Source: Butyribacter intestini (GTDB taxonomy: Bacteria; Bacillota; Clostridia; Lachnospirales; Lachnospiraceae). Taken from it: DNA of 64,000 bases. The position numbers and the translations under genes were made by a program. Positions 42,317 through 52,349 of this stretch are shown in pieces (the first letter of the stretch is position 1; each line of letters opens with the position of its first letter). The stretch covers positions 696,437-760,436 of the forward strand of contig LLKB01000001.1 of NCBI GenBank assembly GCA_001414325.1. The letters run 5' to 3'. The notes below the pieces were generated by a model. It was given only the letters and a program-made list of their open reading frames with translations. It was not told the DNA's origin and ran no database searches.

Positions 42317-42760
42317 ATGATAATTCGAGAAGTAAATGAAAATAAAAAGCAGTTTATATCATTATTGTTATTAGCTGATGAACAGGAAAATATGATTGAT
42401 CGCTATCTTGAAAAGGGTACTATGTATGTACTTGAAGATGGTAATGTAAAAGCTGAATGTGTCGTTACTGATGAAGATAATGGAATACTTGAAATTAAAA
42501 ATATCGCAGTTGATCCAAAGAACCAAGGAAATGGCTATGGTAAAGCTCTGATAGACTTCCTTGCAGAAAAATATGCAGAAGAATATTCTATTTTGCAGGT
42601 TGGAACAGGTGACAGTCCATTGACAATACCATTTTATGAAAAATGTGGATTTATCCGTTCTCACAAGATTCCCAATTTCTTTACCGATAATTATAATCAC
42701 CCAATCTATGAGGGCGGTGTACAGTTAATAGATATGGTATATTTGCAAAGATATTTATGA
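42317..42760 (+). CDS. GNAT-family N-acetyltransferase
   Basis: 147 residues from ATG 42317 (GGAG eight bases upstream; GTG 42311 is the alternative). Acetyl-CoA motif NIAVDPKNQGNGYGKALIDFL (residues about 70-90), then FYEKCGF with the motif B Tyr. GNAT enzymes move an acetyl group to an amine; substrate unknown. Related to the uncharacterised YvbK-like group. Intact, cytosolic. Confidence 0.88.
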   Translation: MIIREVNENKKQFISLLLLADEQENMIDRYLEKGTMYVLEDGNVKAECVVTDEDNGILEIKNIAVDPKNQGNGYGKALIDFLAEKYAEEYSILQVGTGDSPLTIPFYEKCGFIRSHKIPNFFTDNYNHPIYEGGVQLIDMVYLQRYL

Positions 42761-42914
42761 ATTTAACATTCCTTTTGCAATATATTATGGCCCATTAAAA
42801 CCGAAAGCATAAGATTAAAAAGAGTGTAAAAAGTGATGTTACCATCAAATTTAACACTATCAGGCAGCAAAGCGGATTGTGAATATCCACTTGACTAATA
42901 ATTATTCTGCTAAA

Positions 42915-42953
42915 CAACAGGTGAAATGTATCACTGGCATATTTCACCTGTTG
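42915..42953. terminator. hairpin between convergent genes
   Basis: CAACAGGTGAAAT (42915-42927) with ATTTCACCTGTTG (42941-42953), 13-pair stem. It overlaps the last codons of pnuC. The T run is short, so termination strength is uncertain. Confidence 0.55.
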
Positions 42954-43635
42954 TCTGTCGTTTATGCATTTTTTGCCAGTTTATGAATCCGTAAATATCA
43001 TTTAACAAAAATACTGCAAAGCAGACGACCACAGAAACATATGTAATATTTGTTTTTGCGGCAATGCTCCAAAGTACGATAAGCACAAGGTCGTTTGCGG
43101 CATATGCAACTGCATAAAAAGGGCTTCTTTTTGTTGTCAGATAAATTGCAAGAAAACTTGTTGTGACTGAAAATGTACTCGGAATAAGATTTGCCGTATT
43201 AAAATAATCCAATATAAAATAAAAAACAAAGGTTACAATAACGGTCAGGATTATCATAGGTATAATATCCTTCAACTTAAGATGTTTCACTTCGACTTCT
43301 GATTTATTGCCTTCATAAGGATTTTTAAGCCATGTGATCATTGAAAACAAAGCTATTGGTGCAGTCATGCCAAGATAAGTTATCATTTCGCCGTAATATG
43401 CATATGAAAATGAAATAATTCCATAAAGTAAACTGAATATGATTATGAGAAATTGTCCAAACGGATTTCCTTTTGCACAAAATATAAGTGATGTAACACC
43501 GATGAGTGATGCTATAAGTGACAGTGTATTGTCACCTTTAAAAAGAATAAATGATATCAATATTGTGAGTATTGAACCTATCCATAATAATAATTCTTTC
43601 TTTGTAAAATAGTCTGACATATTTTTTAATAACAT
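42931..43635 (-). CDS. pnuC: nicotinamide mononucleotide transporter PnuC
   Basis: 234 residues, ATG with GGAGGTAACGATA upstream. Seven to eight hydrophobic helices; the paired repeats and the motifs GNPFGQFLIIIFSLLYGIISF, WLKNPYEG and the C-terminal DIYGFINWQKM match PnuC. It imports nicotinamide riboside (a precursor of NAD) by facilitated diffusion, with trapping by phosphorylation. Co-directional with tmcAL 39 bases upstream, so they form an operon. No riboswitch was recognised ahead of it. Confidence 0.9.
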   Translation of the reverse strand: MLLKNMSDYFTKKELLLWIGSILTILISFILFKGDNTLSLIASLIGVTSLIFCAKGNPFGQFLIIIFSLLYGIISFSYAYYGEMITYLGMTAPIALFSMITWLKNPYEGNKSEVEVKHLKLKDIIPMIILTVIVTFVFYFILDYFNTANLIPSTFSVTTSFLAIYLTTKRSPFYAVAYAANDLVLIVLWSIAAKTNITYVSVVVCFAVFLLNDIYGFINWQKMHKRQTTGEICQ

Positions 43636-43674
43636 TATCGTTACCTCCAGTGTGTATTTCTTTATTTACTTCAG

Positions 43675-45243
43675 TCAATGCAAAATATAAACTCCTGCGC
43701 GATATTCATCGGGAACATGGTTGTGAGTGCAGAAACGATACAAATCTGCTGCAAACAGGTCATATTTAAACATTTTTTGAAGCTGTTTCATATATTGTAA
43801 GTGCTGTTTGTCTGTTATAGATACGGCGTTATTGCCGTTACTTTCATTTGCTTGTGCAGGCTTTTTGGAAAACACATTGTCAGTTTGGAATTGTGACAGA
43901 AATCTTTCAAAGCTTTTGTCTGCATCAGCAACTTTTGTGATAAGAGGAATATTTTTTATATTGCGAAGAAGTCCGCTTTTGTTTTTGTTCATTCCTAAAA
44001 GTCTGGCATATGCTAAAGTCGGCATAAAAACCGTAATATTTTTATCATGCTCATCAGCCTGTGAATTTTTTGTAAGCGGTTTATCTCTGTTAGGATAAAG
44101 CTTAGTTATAAACAGCTCTATGTCTTCTTTTTTTATATCAAGCAGAATATGTGTAAGCACTCTTGTGATGCGTGTGTGTGTATATTGCTTTGTCTTTAAG
44201 ATGTCTGCAAAGTTGTCAAAGCCTTTGTAATGTGGCAGATTATTATATATTCTGTCGGATAATTCGGGAGAAATATCACTATAAATTCCTAACGGCATAT
44301 CTTCTTTTTTTAATGATAAGAGCTTAAAATACAGCATATCAGAGAAAAGGGGGTTGTCGGCAGGAAATCGTGTAAGATTATTTTTTAAAATATTTATGAC
44401 AGGTTCAGGCACATGCGTAGTGATAGTAGTTAAAGCTGCTTCTTTTTTATTTATATCTGAAAAAAAGTTTAACTTTTCAAATGATGTTCTTATTGCAGAT
44501 GCTGAACTGAATTTGTTATTTTCTTTATCAGACAAATATATTTCTTTTTTAGAGTCAGGACTGCAGCAAACATTTTTGTTTGTATTTTGCATATTTCTGT
44601 TTGGGATTAAATTACAGGTGTTGTCTGAAAGAGTGGGAGTACTATCAAGGCTTGTCGAATGATAACCATTGTCAATCCTTTTTATCGTAACGGGTTTGAT
44701 ATGGCTTCCTATTCTTTTTAGTGCTTTTATATACTCGATTCCTAATATGTTGTTTGGCTGTTTTAAAAGTGTTGGGAGGATATCACGATATTGGGGCATA
44801 TGCTGTTTTAGATATTCCTCTCGTGCGACAGGAAATGATATCCCTTTTTTCAAGTATATTTCAAGTTCTTTAATATAATCATTGCTATTTAATATAGAAG
44901 AAATCTTTTCAAGTATTTCAAGATTTCCTTCTTCACTGCCAAAACAGATTTCATCGACAAAACCGAGAGAGTCAAGGAGTGCTACAGAGCCAAGGGCAAA
45001 AGTTTCAGCACTTGCACATGCAAAAACAGTTGGAAGTTCAAAGACAAAGTCAGCACCACAATCTATTGCCATTTTTGTGCGGAGATATTTATCTGTCCAC
45101 GCAACGCCGCCACGCTGGACAAAATTGCCGCTCATTACGACAACAACATTGTCAGCACCAAGCTGTTTTTTTGTCTGTTCTATCTGGTATTTATGTCCGT
45201 TGTGGAACGGATTATATTCAGCAACTATTCCTATTGTTTTCAA
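43675..45243 (-). CDS. tmcAL: tRNA(Met) cytidine acetate ligase
   Basis: 522 residues from a TTG start with AAAGGAG upstream. The N-terminal GIVAEYNPFHNGHKYQIE contains the HxGH nucleotide-transfer motif; VVVMSGNFVQRG and AIDCGADFVFELPT are conserved in TmcAL (formerly DUF795). The enzyme uses ATP and acetate to acetylate C34 of elongator tRNA-Met in Firmicutes. It is longer than the usual 390-410 residues because of low-complexity linkers around 215-265 (Asn/Ser-rich) and 460-490. Conserved core is otherwise intact. Confidence 0.93.
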   Translation of the reverse strand: MKTIGIVAEYNPFHNGHKYQIEQTKKQLGADNVVVVMSGNFVQRGGVAWTDKYLRTKMAIDCGADFVFELPTVFACASAETFALGSVALLDSLGFVDEICFGSEEGNLEILEKISSILNSNDYIKELEIYLKKGISFPVAREEYLKQHMPQYRDILPTLLKQPNNILGIEYIKALKRIGSHIKPVTIKRIDNGYHSTSLDSTPTLSDNTCNLIPNRNMQNTNKNVCCSPDSKKEIYLSDKENNKFSSASAIRTSFEKLNFFSDINKKEAALTTITTHVPEPVINILKNNLTRFPADNPLFSDMLYFKLLSLKKEDMPLGIYSDISPELSDRIYNNLPHYKGFDNFADILKTKQYTHTRITRVLTHILLDIKKEDIELFITKLYPNRDKPLTKNSQADEHDKNITVFMPTLAYARLLGMNKNKSGLLRNIKNIPLITKVADADKSFERFLSQFQTDNVFSKKPAQANESNGNNAVSITDKQHLQYMKQLQKMFKYDLFAADLYRFCTHNHVPDEYRAGVYILH

Positions 45244-45415
45244 TGTTAATCGCTCCTTTTTAAGTGATGTTTTATAAAATTGAAGAGAGAACCCATTACC
45301 ATTAGGTGATGAGTGACTCTTGCAAAAACAAAGTGGGGATTTGCGAGTGTGCTTGCGGTATTAAATTATAATCACATTTATAGTGTGCCACTAAGTTTAC
45401 CATAATATTAAATTG

Positions 45416-45444
45416 TTGTAAAACAAATGCTTTTCGGCTATAAT
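45416..45444 (+). promoter_or_regulatory. promoter of the methionine synthase gene
   Basis: TTGTAA (45416-45421), 17 bases, TATAAT (45439-45444). The 266-base gap shared with tmcAL (which is divergent) has no recognisable SAM or cobalamin riboswitch. Confidence 0.6.
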
Positions 45445-45509
45445 TACTTTTGATAAATAAGAGCAGGCAGTGATGATAAAACGCTCGGAAATGAGGATTA
45501 TATATTGTT

Positions 45510-48038
45510 ATGACAAAAAAAGAGTTTAGAGATAGAATAAAAAAATCAAAGCTTATACTTGATGGAGCAACGGGTTCAAATTTACAGAAAAGAGGTATGC
45601 CGGTTGGTGTCTGCCCTGAGGAGTGGATTATTGAAAACAGCGAAGTTTTAAAGCAGCTTCAGATTGAATATATACAGGCGGGCAGTGATGTTTTGTATGC
45701 ACCTACATTTTCGGGAAACAGGATTAAACTTGAGGAGTACGGTCTTGATGACAAGCTTTCTGAGATAAACACAAAACTTGTAGAGATTTCTAAAGCTGCC
45801 GTTGATGAAGGGCTGACGGACGAGGAGAAGAAAGCAGGCAGAGAAGTCTATATAGCAGGTGACATTACTATGACGGGAAAACAGGTATATCCTGTCGGAC
45901 CGCTTATGTTTGAGGAACTTGTTGACATATATAAGGAACAGATAAGATGCATTGCTGATGCAGGGATTGATTTTATTGTGGTTGAGACTATGATGAGTCT
46001 TCAGGAGTGCAGGGCAGCAGTTATTGCGGCTAAAGAAGTTTGTGAGCTTCCAGTTATGGTGACGCTTACATTTAATGAGGATGGCAGAACTCTCTATGGT
46101 ACAAATCCTGAGACGGCGGCTCTTGTAATGACTACTCTTGGTGTCGATGCGGTCGGTGTAAACTGTTCAACGGGACCTGACAAGATGATTGAGATAGTAA
46201 AGACGATGACAGAATATGCAGATATTCCTATTGTGGCAAAGCCAAATGCAGGTCTGCCAAAACTTGAGGATGGTGTCACCATCTATGATATGGGACCTGA
46301 GGAATTTGCAAGAGAAATGATGCCGCTTGTTGAGGCTGGTGCAGATGTTGTGGGAGGATGCTGCGGAACAACACCTGAGCATATAAGGCTTTTAAATGAA
46401 CTTCTTATTGAGAAAGGTTATAAGGACGGCGGCTCTTTTGAAAAGAGAGAGGGAAAAGTCTTAAGGCGAGCATTGTCTACTGAGAGAAATGTGCTGCCGA
46501 TTGACCTTGACGGAGATTTTCTTATTATCGGTGAGAGGATAAATCCGACAGGAAAGAAAGCACTTCAGGCACAGCTTCGTGAGGGAAGTCTTGATATGGT
46601 CTGTGAGATGGCTGAGTCGCAGGAAGAATTCGGTGCATCTATTCTTGATGTAAACATGGGTATGAATGGAATTGATGAGAATGAAATGATGCTTAAATGT
46701 GTAAATGAACTTACTCTTGTAAGCAACCTTCCTTTGTCAATAGATTCAAGTCATCCGTCTGTTGTTGAGGCAGCACTTAGAATTTATCCGGGACGAGCAT
46801 TGATAAACTCGATTTCTCTTGAGCCCGAAAAATTTGAAAAACTTATTCCGGTTGCGAGAAAATATGGTGCAATGTTTATTTTACTCCCGCTTTCAGAAGC
46901 AGGACTTCCAAAGGATATTGATGAAAAAAAAGAGATTATTCATACGATTCTTGAGAGGGCATATGAGTTTGGTCTTACCAAAGATGATGTTGTTGTTGAC
47001 GGTCTTGTCGCTACGATAGGGGCAAACAGAAATGCCGCTAAAGAGACAATGGAAACTATTTCGTATTGCAAAAATGATATAGGAGTGGCAACGGCGTGTG
47101 GTCTTTCAAATATTTCCTTCGGACTGCCTGAGAGAATGTTTGTAAACAGTAGTTTTATGAGTATCGCCATAAGCCACGGACTTACTATGGCAATCGCAAA
47201 TCCGTCACAGGATCTTCTTATGCATTCAATGTTTGCCGCTGACCTTCTTATGAATAAACCTGAGTCAGACACAAGATATATAAACAGGGTTACGGGAAGA
47301 AAACTTTCGGTGCTGTCAGGAGACATAGATGCGTCACAGGTTACGGCACAGGCGGGAAATACTGCATCTGCCTCTGATATAGACAGTGATGTGCCAAAGG
47401 ATGACAAACTTTTTGAAGCTGTTGTCAAGGGAAGAAGCAAAAAGATAGAAGAACTCGTGAGGGAAGCACTTGACAATGGTGCAGACGCACAGTCTATAAT
47501 AGATAAAAGTCTGATACCGGCGATAACGCATGTTGGAAAACTCTTTGATAAACAGATATATTATCTTCCGCAGCTCATATCAAGTGCCGAGACAATGGAA
47601 CTTGGTATCGGTGTGTTAGAACCGGTGCTTGCACAGAATAAAGATAAAGAGCCTTTGGGTACGATAGTAATGGCAACCGTTGAGCATGATATACACGATA
47701 TTGGAAAAAATCTTGTAGTGCTCATGCTTAAAAATTATGGTTATGATGTTATCGACCTTGGAAAAGATGTTCCGGCAGAAACCATAATAGAAGCTGCAAA
47801 GGAGCATAATGCGGATATAATCGGTCTTTCGGCACTTATGACAACCACTATGATGGAGATGAAAAAGGTTGTAAATCTTGTAAAAGAAAATAATATGGAT
47901 ACGCTTGTCATAATTGGCGGAGCAGTTATAACACAGGGATTTGCTGATGAAATAGGAGCAGATGGTTATTCGGAAGATGCCCAGAATGCAGTTGAGGTTG
48001 TTGGAAAACTTCTTGCCGAGAGAGACAAAAATAAATAA
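45510..48038 (+). CDS. metH: cobalamin-dependent methionine synthase, short form without activation domain
   Basis: 842 residues. Homocysteine-binding barrel (about 1-300) with zinc ligands in GVNCSTGPD and GGCCGTTPEH; methyltetrahydrofolate barrel (about 340-600) with GERINPTGKK and DSSHPSVVEAAL; cap and B12-binding domain (about 650-840) with DIHDIGKNLV (the cobalamin-binding His) and GGAVITQGFAD. It makes methionine from homocysteine with a methyl group from folate. The S-adenosylmethionine reactivation domain of long MetH is missing, as in many Clostridia where a separate protein does this. Ribosome site is weak (ATGAGGA 12 bases ahead). Confidence 0.93.
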   Translation: MTKKEFRDRIKKSKLILDGATGSNLQKRGMPVGVCPEEWIIENSEVLKQLQIEYIQAGSDVLYAPTFSGNRIKLEEYGLDDKLSEINTKLVEISKAAVDEGLTDEEKKAGREVYIAGDITMTGKQVYPVGPLMFEELVDIYKEQIRCIADAGIDFIVVETMMSLQECRAAVIAAKEVCELPVMVTLTFNEDGRTLYGTNPETAALVMTTLGVDAVGVNCSTGPDKMIEIVKTMTEYADIPIVAKPNAGLPKLEDGVTIYDMGPEEFAREMMPLVEAGADVVGGCCGTTPEHIRLLNELLIEKGYKDGGSFEKREGKVLRRALSTERNVLPIDLDGDFLIIGERINPTGKKALQAQLREGSLDMVCEMAESQEEFGASILDVNMGMNGIDENEMMLKCVNELTLVSNLPLSIDSSHPSVVEAALRIYPGRALINSISLEPEKFEKLIPVARKYGAMFILLPLSEAGLPKDIDEKKEIIHTILERAYEFGLTKDDVVVDGLVATIGANRNAAKETMETISYCKNDIGVATACGLSNISFGLPERMFVNSSFMSIAISHGLTMAIANPSQDLLMHSMFAADLLMNKPESDTRYINRVTGRKLSVLSGDIDASQVTAQAGNTASASDIDSDVPKDDKLFEAVVKGRSKKIEELVREALDNGADAQSIIDKSLIPAITHVGKLFDKQIYYLPQLISSAETMELGIGVLEPVLAQNKDKEPLGTIVMATVEHDIHDIGKNLVVLMLKNYGYDVIDLGKDVPAETIIEAAKEHNADIIGLSALMTTTMMEMKKVVNLVKENNMDTLVIIGGAVITQGFADEIGADGYSEDAQNAVEVVGKLLAERDKNK

Positions 48039-48171
48039 TGAAATGTTTGCATATGTAATGAGATTTTTAATTTGGAGTGTCGAAAACGATAGTGAAAATA
48101 AGTGATAAAAAAATTGTTGGCATGGTGATAAAAAATAATTACATAGACTTACAAAAAGAAAGGTGTAAAAT

Positions 48172-49104
48172 ATGGGAAACAGTGTAGATGTTGTTATACC
48201 GATATATAAAGCGGGCAATGATTTTGTAAAAATGCTTGAAAAACTTTATAAGCAGAGCAAAAGACCGGAACACATATATCTTTTACAGACGATAGAGAGT
48301 AAAGACGAAAAGCTGTTTGATAAAGAAAAATGCAGTCACGGACTTGCAAATATAATATCTGTTCATCCGATAAAAAAGTCTGATTTTGACCACGGTGCAA
48401 CAAGGGCATATGGGGCACTTATGGCGAAAAGTGAATATGTTCTTTTTATGACGCAGGATGCGGTATGTTATGATGATTATGTTATCGAAAATCTTTTAAA
48501 TGCATTTGATGACAGAAAAGTAGGGATAGCTTACGCAAGGCAGCTTGCAAGAGAAGATGCGGATGAGATAGAGCGGATGACAAGAGAAAATAACTATCCG
48601 GAGGAAAGTATCGTAAAAACTAAAAAGGATGAAAAAAAGCTTGGAATAAAAGCTTATTTTTGCTCGGATGTATGTGCAATGTATAGACTTGATGTATATA
48701 AAAAACTTGGCGGATTTGTCAAGAAAACGATATTTAATGAAGATATGATAATGGCATATAAAGAGATGCAGGCAGGATTCAGCGTTGCATATGTGGCGGA
48801 TGCAAAGGTTATCCATTCACATTCATATACTTGTAAACAGCAGTTTGTAAGGAGCTTTGACCTCGGTGTGTCACAGAGACAGTATCATGAGATATTTGAT
48901 AATATTTCTTCTGAAAAAGAAGGGGCAGGCTATGCCAAAAAAGTTATAATCCGTCTTTTGAAAAATGGAAAATTTATAAAGACATTTTATTTTATGATGC
49001 AGTGTGGCTTTAGGCTGTTTGGATATAAGCTTGGAAAAAATTATGAAAAACTTCCAAAGAAAATGGTACTTGCCTGCACAATGAATAAAGAATACTGGAA
49101 ATAA
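48172..49104 (+). CDS. glycosyltransferase family 2 (rhamnosyltransferase-like)
   Basis: 310 residues, ATG after GAAAGGTG. GT-A fold: VDVVIPIYKAGNDFVKMLEK at the start, FDHGATRAYGALMAKSEYVLFMTQDA (the D-x-D like region is MTQDAVC), and FNEDMIMAYKEMQAGFSVAYV with the catalytic Glu-Asp, then HSHSYTCKQQFVRSFDLGV. Such enzymes add a sugar (often rhamnose) to a cell-surface polysaccharide. Standing alone, with no cluster around it. Confidence 0.88.
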   Translation: MGNSVDVVIPIYKAGNDFVKMLEKLYKQSKRPEHIYLLQTIESKDEKLFDKEKCSHGLANIISVHPIKKSDFDHGATRAYGALMAKSEYVLFMTQDAVCYDDYVIENLLNAFDDRKVGIAYARQLAREDADEIERMTRENNYPEESIVKTKKDEKKLGIKAYFCSDVCAMYRLDVYKKLGGFVKKTIFNEDMIMAYKEMQAGFSVAYVADAKVIHSHSYTCKQQFVRSFDLGVSQRQYHEIFDNISSEKEGAGYAKKVIIRLLKNGKFIKTFYFMMQCGFRLFGYKLGKNYEKLPKKMVLACTMNKEYWK

Positions 49105-49232
49105 AATAAAAGCTGAGTTTTGGCGGTTGACGATTCATTAATCTAAGAAATGAAAGACTGAACTGTTAAAATAAAAAAGGGAAAAACGCTGGTTTTCTGC
49201 TATGTTACGAACATTTTCACAGACATTAAAAA

Positions 49233-49282
49233 AGAACATATGGCACGGTTTGTATATAAGCTATGCTATATGTTCTTTTATT
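49233..49282. terminator. bidirectional terminator between convergent genes
   Basis: AGAACATATGGCA with TGCTATATGTTCT, 13 pairs with one G-T, T run on the right and A run on the left. Confidence 0.8.
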
Positions 49283-49293
49283 TGTGTTCTGTT

Positions 49294-50328
49294 TTAGTCT
49301 TTTTCAACAGTTGGATTAAAATTTTTATTTTCACCTGTTGAAATATTGTAGTAGTATGCTGTTTTTCCCTCATAGTCTTCATAGAAAACATAATCGGAGA
49401 TTATATGTATAAAATTGAAATTGCCTGCAGCAATCTGTTCATTTGTGCCGGTACTCATATCATACATATATATACCATTGTTTTGACCGTTATCAACTTG
49501 ATAGAAAATAATGTTGCCATCATTTGTGATATTATATGTGGCGAGTTTATATTGGACTATAGTTTCGGCAGAACCACCATCGAGTCCGATACGGCACAAA
49601 TTATAGTTTTGATTCATGTTAAGAAAATATATGTAGTCGCCTGATTTTATAACAGATGTACAGTTGCCATTGTATATGACTTTGTCATTGGCACCTGAAA
49701 TATCCATTGAATGAATATTATGTTCTTTTGCCCAGCCGGAATAATAAATAGTGTTACCGGAAACAGAATAAGGCGATATGGCTTCTCTTTTAAGAAGTTT
49801 ATTTTTTGAACCGTCTATTTTCGCTGAATAAAGTTCAAGACCTTTTTTATGGTCATAATGCTGGTAATATACATGATTTCCATAAAGGCAGGCTACTTGA
49901 GTAGGGTCTTCATAAAGCCTTGATAAATCAGTACCGTTTTTTGTTATTCTGAAAAGTCCGGTAGTACTTAAAGACAACAGTGCATTATCAGATTTTTTAA
50001 ATTTATCATTTCTTCTGGTGTAAAAAATGTAATTTCCGGCAGCATTTATATAACTAACCTTGTCATTATAGACTTTTTTTATTTTGCTGAGGTTTGCATT
50101 CATTTTGTATAGTTTATTATGGTCGTTTGGATTGGCAAAATAAATCACATTGTCTGCCTGTGTGAAAAGACCACCATTTAAAAGATTGCCACTTGTATTG
50201 CCGGTAGTGGATGAATCACTGTATAATTTGACTTTCCCTTTTTTTATTATAAGAATAGATATGACAGCGACAGCAGCAAGTATTAATATACTTGCTAAAA
50301 TTCTTTTTATTAAGCTTCCTTTTTTCAA
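49294..50328 (-). CDS. membrane-anchored DUF5050 beta-propeller protein
   Basis: 344 residues from TTG with GGGAGGG upstream. Residues 9-29 are a single membrane anchor (ILASILILAAVAVISILII), the rest is extracytoplasmic. It is built of six to seven units with a YYSG/YYQ...L(Y)-type pattern (DNVIYFANPNDHNKLYKMNA, NYIFYTRRNDKF, NHVYYQHYDHKK, NTIYYSGWAKEHN, DYIYFLNMNQNYNLCRIG), the DUF5050/TolB-like propeller. Function unknown; such proteins probably bind surface partners in Lachnospiraceae and Clostridium. Confidence 0.85.
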   Translation of the reverse strand: MKKGSLIKRILASILILAAVAVISILIIKKGKVKLYSDSSTTGNTSGNLLNGGLFTQADNVIYFANPNDHNKLYKMNANLSKIKKVYNDKVSYINAAGNYIFYTRRNDKFKKSDNALLSLSTTGLFRITKNGTDLSRLYEDPTQVACLYGNHVYYQHYDHKKGLELYSAKIDGSKNKLLKREAISPYSVSGNTIYYSGWAKEHNIHSMDISGANDKVIYNGNCTSVIKSGDYIYFLNMNQNYNLCRIGLDGGSAETIVQYKLATYNITNDGNIIFYQVDNGQNNGIYMYDMSTGTNEQIAAGNFNFIHIISDYVFYEDYEGKTAYYYNISTGENKNFNPTVEKD

Positions 50329-50605
50329 TATACCAGCCCTCCCTGCGTTAGATAGATTAGGTTGTAACGAAACTTATTGACTGCAAAGACATGGCAAATA
50401 GTTTCGTAAAAACTTATTATATAACTGCTGTTCATTTTTGGTATGTACAACAACAGTTACATATTTATTATAACCTATCTATAAAAGTGTGACAATAGCA
50501 ATGCCGATTGTTTTTATATAAGATGTGCAAGGCTGAACTGTTACTATAAGATTTGGAATGTAAAACAGATGGAAAAACTTTGTATTTATTCGAGCAAATT
50601 TATGA

Positions 50606-50629
50606 TATAATGAACACCAAAGTGTTCAT
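50606..50629 (+). promoter_or_regulatory. upstream promoter module with hairpin
   Basis: TATAAT (50606-50611) followed by the perfect eight-pair inverted repeat ATGAACAC CAAA GTGTTCAT (50610-50629). Confidence 0.55.
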
Positions 50630-50657
50630 ATTAAGAGTTTCTAACGAAACTCCATTA

Positions 50658-50691
50658 TGTGCAAAAAGCTTGCACAAATTTATGATATAAT
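50658..50691 (+). promoter_or_regulatory. downstream promoter module with operator-like repeat
   Basis: TGTGCAA AAAGC TTGCACA (50658-50676) is a perfect seven-base inverted repeat placed just before the -10 TATAAT (50686-50691). The block CAAATTTATGATATAATGA occurs in both modules, 80 bases apart, so the promoter was duplicated. The rest of 50329-50605 holds no gene. Confidence 0.6.
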
Positions 50692-50726
50692 GAGTACAAA
50701 AGTGATAATAATCAGGAGGACGAAGT

Positions 50727-52292
50727 ATGTTAAGTTTACCGGCTATTTTTAGCGACCATATGGTATTTCAGAGAGAAAAAAATATATTACTTTGGGGAGA
50801 AAGTGATGAAAAAAATGTTACAGCAGTAATAGATGAAAAAAAAGTAAGTTCAGATGTAAATAACGGCAGATGGGAGATTGAGCTGCCGCCGATGGCTGCA
50901 GGTGGACCTTATGAACTTGAGGTGTCGGATGGAGTACAGACTAAAAAATATACAGATATAATGATAGGTGAGGTATGGCTTGCCGGAGGTCAGTCCAATA
51001 TGGAGCTTGAACTTCAGAACAGCATGAACGGACAGGAAGTTTGTGCAAATGTAAAAGATGACGGTGTAAGGTATTATTATACGCCGAAAGTGTCATGGGT
51101 CGGAGATGAACTTTTTGAAGCAGAAAAAAAGAGTGAGTGGCAGCATTGCACACCTGATAATTGCAAAAACTGGTCTGCCGTTGCATACTATTTTGCAAAA
51201 GAGCTTTCAAAAAAACTTGGAGTGACGGTAGGGATTATCGGCTGCAACTGGGGCGGAACTTCGGCTTCATGCTGGACGAGCAGGGAGTTTATGGAGCAGG
51301 AGACACCTTTAAAACCTTATCTTGATAAATATGACAATGCGGTTAAGGGGCAAAATCCAGAGGAGTACATAAAAGCAAGAGAAGAATATATTAAATATCA
51401 GGCAGAGTTTGATAAGAATGTCGGTCATTATTATGAGACTGCCAAAAATCCTACATGGGATGAGGCGATAAGCCTTTTTGGAGAAAATCAGTATCCGGGA
51501 CCTATGGGACCAAGAAATGAGACAAGACCTAACGGACTTTACGATTCGCTTCTTAAGAGGGTAATGCCTTATACGCTCAGAGGATTTTTATATTATCAGG
51601 GCGAGGAAGATGACCATATGCCTTATACATATTATACGATGCTTTCAACACTTATAAGACAGTGGCGTCATGACTGGAGAGATGAGCAACTCCCATTTAT
51701 GATTGTTCAGCTTCCTATGTTTAAGAATGATGGAGAGCCTGATTACCATAACTGGCCGTTTATACGAGAAGCCCAGATGCGTGTGTTTAAGACTGTTAAA
51801 AACACAGGAATTGCAGTCATACTTGACAAGGGCGAGTATGGAAACATTCATCCGGTACAGAAAGATGTTGTTGGAGAGAGACTCTGCGAGCAGGCACTTT
51901 ATCATGTATATAAAAATGATAATGAAAAGAGTGCATTTGGACCGATATACAAGTCGTATGAAAAAGACGAAGAAAAAATGATACTTCATTTTGATTATGC
52001 AGATAATGGCATGGAATGTAAAGGAGAGAAACTTATAGGATTTGAGATTGCAGGTGATGATAAGAAATATTATAAAGCAGATGCCAAGATTGCAGGAAAT
52101 GATATTGTAGTATCGGCATCTGAGGTAGATAAGCCTAAATATGCAAGATACTGCTGGACAAATTATTCAGAAGTGACATTATTTGGCAAAAATGGAATAC
52201 CTGCCGCACCGTTTAGAACAAGTTGTGATGACGGGGCAGTTGCGACCGGCAGCAGAAATGAAGGATTGTGGAAAATTGCTGAGGTTGACTAA
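50727..52292 (+). CDS. sialate O-acetylesterase-like SGNH hydrolase
   Basis: 521 residues, ATG eight bases after AGGAGGA. The sequence starts LSLPAIFSDHMVFQRE, followed by a small beta domain, then GEVWLAGGQSNMELEL (nucleophile Ser), WGGTSASCW, FLYYQGEEDD and ILDKGEYGNIHPVQK (catalytic Asp-His pair). There is no signal peptide, so the enzyme is cytosolic. The family removes O-acetyl groups from sialic acids or from other sugars such as xylan-derived oligosaccharides. Promoters are duplicated upstream with operator-like repeats. Confidence 0.9.
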   Translation: MLSLPAIFSDHMVFQREKNILLWGESDEKNVTAVIDEKKVSSDVNNGRWEIELPPMAAGGPYELEVSDGVQTKKYTDIMIGEVWLAGGQSNMELELQNSMNGQEVCANVKDDGVRYYYTPKVSWVGDELFEAEKKSEWQHCTPDNCKNWSAVAYYFAKELSKKLGVTVGIIGCNWGGTSASCWTSREFMEQETPLKPYLDKYDNAVKGQNPEEYIKAREEYIKYQAEFDKNVGHYYETAKNPTWDEAISLFGENQYPGPMGPRNETRPNGLYDSLLKRVMPYTLRGFLYYQGEEDDHMPYTYYTMLSTLIRQWRHDWRDEQLPFMIVQLPMFKNDGEPDYHNWPFIREAQMRVFKTVKNTGIAVILDKGEYGNIHPVQKDVVGERLCEQALYHVYKNDNEKSAFGPIYKSYEKDEEKMILHFDYADNGMECKGEKLIGFEIAGDDKKYYKADAKIAGNDIVVSASEVDKPKYARYCWTNYSEVTLFGKNGIPAAPFRTSCDDGAVATGSRNEGLWKIAEVD

Positions 52293-52313
52293 ATGGCGGT
52301 TTTGCAGTATAAT
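52285..52313 (+). promoter_or_regulatory. promoter of greA-lysS
   Basis: TTGACT, exactly 17 bases, TATAAT, starting within the last codons of the esterase gene. Near consensus. Confidence 0.85.
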
Positions 52314-52349
52314 CAAGCGATATGAATATGAATTTATGGAGGATTTAAG

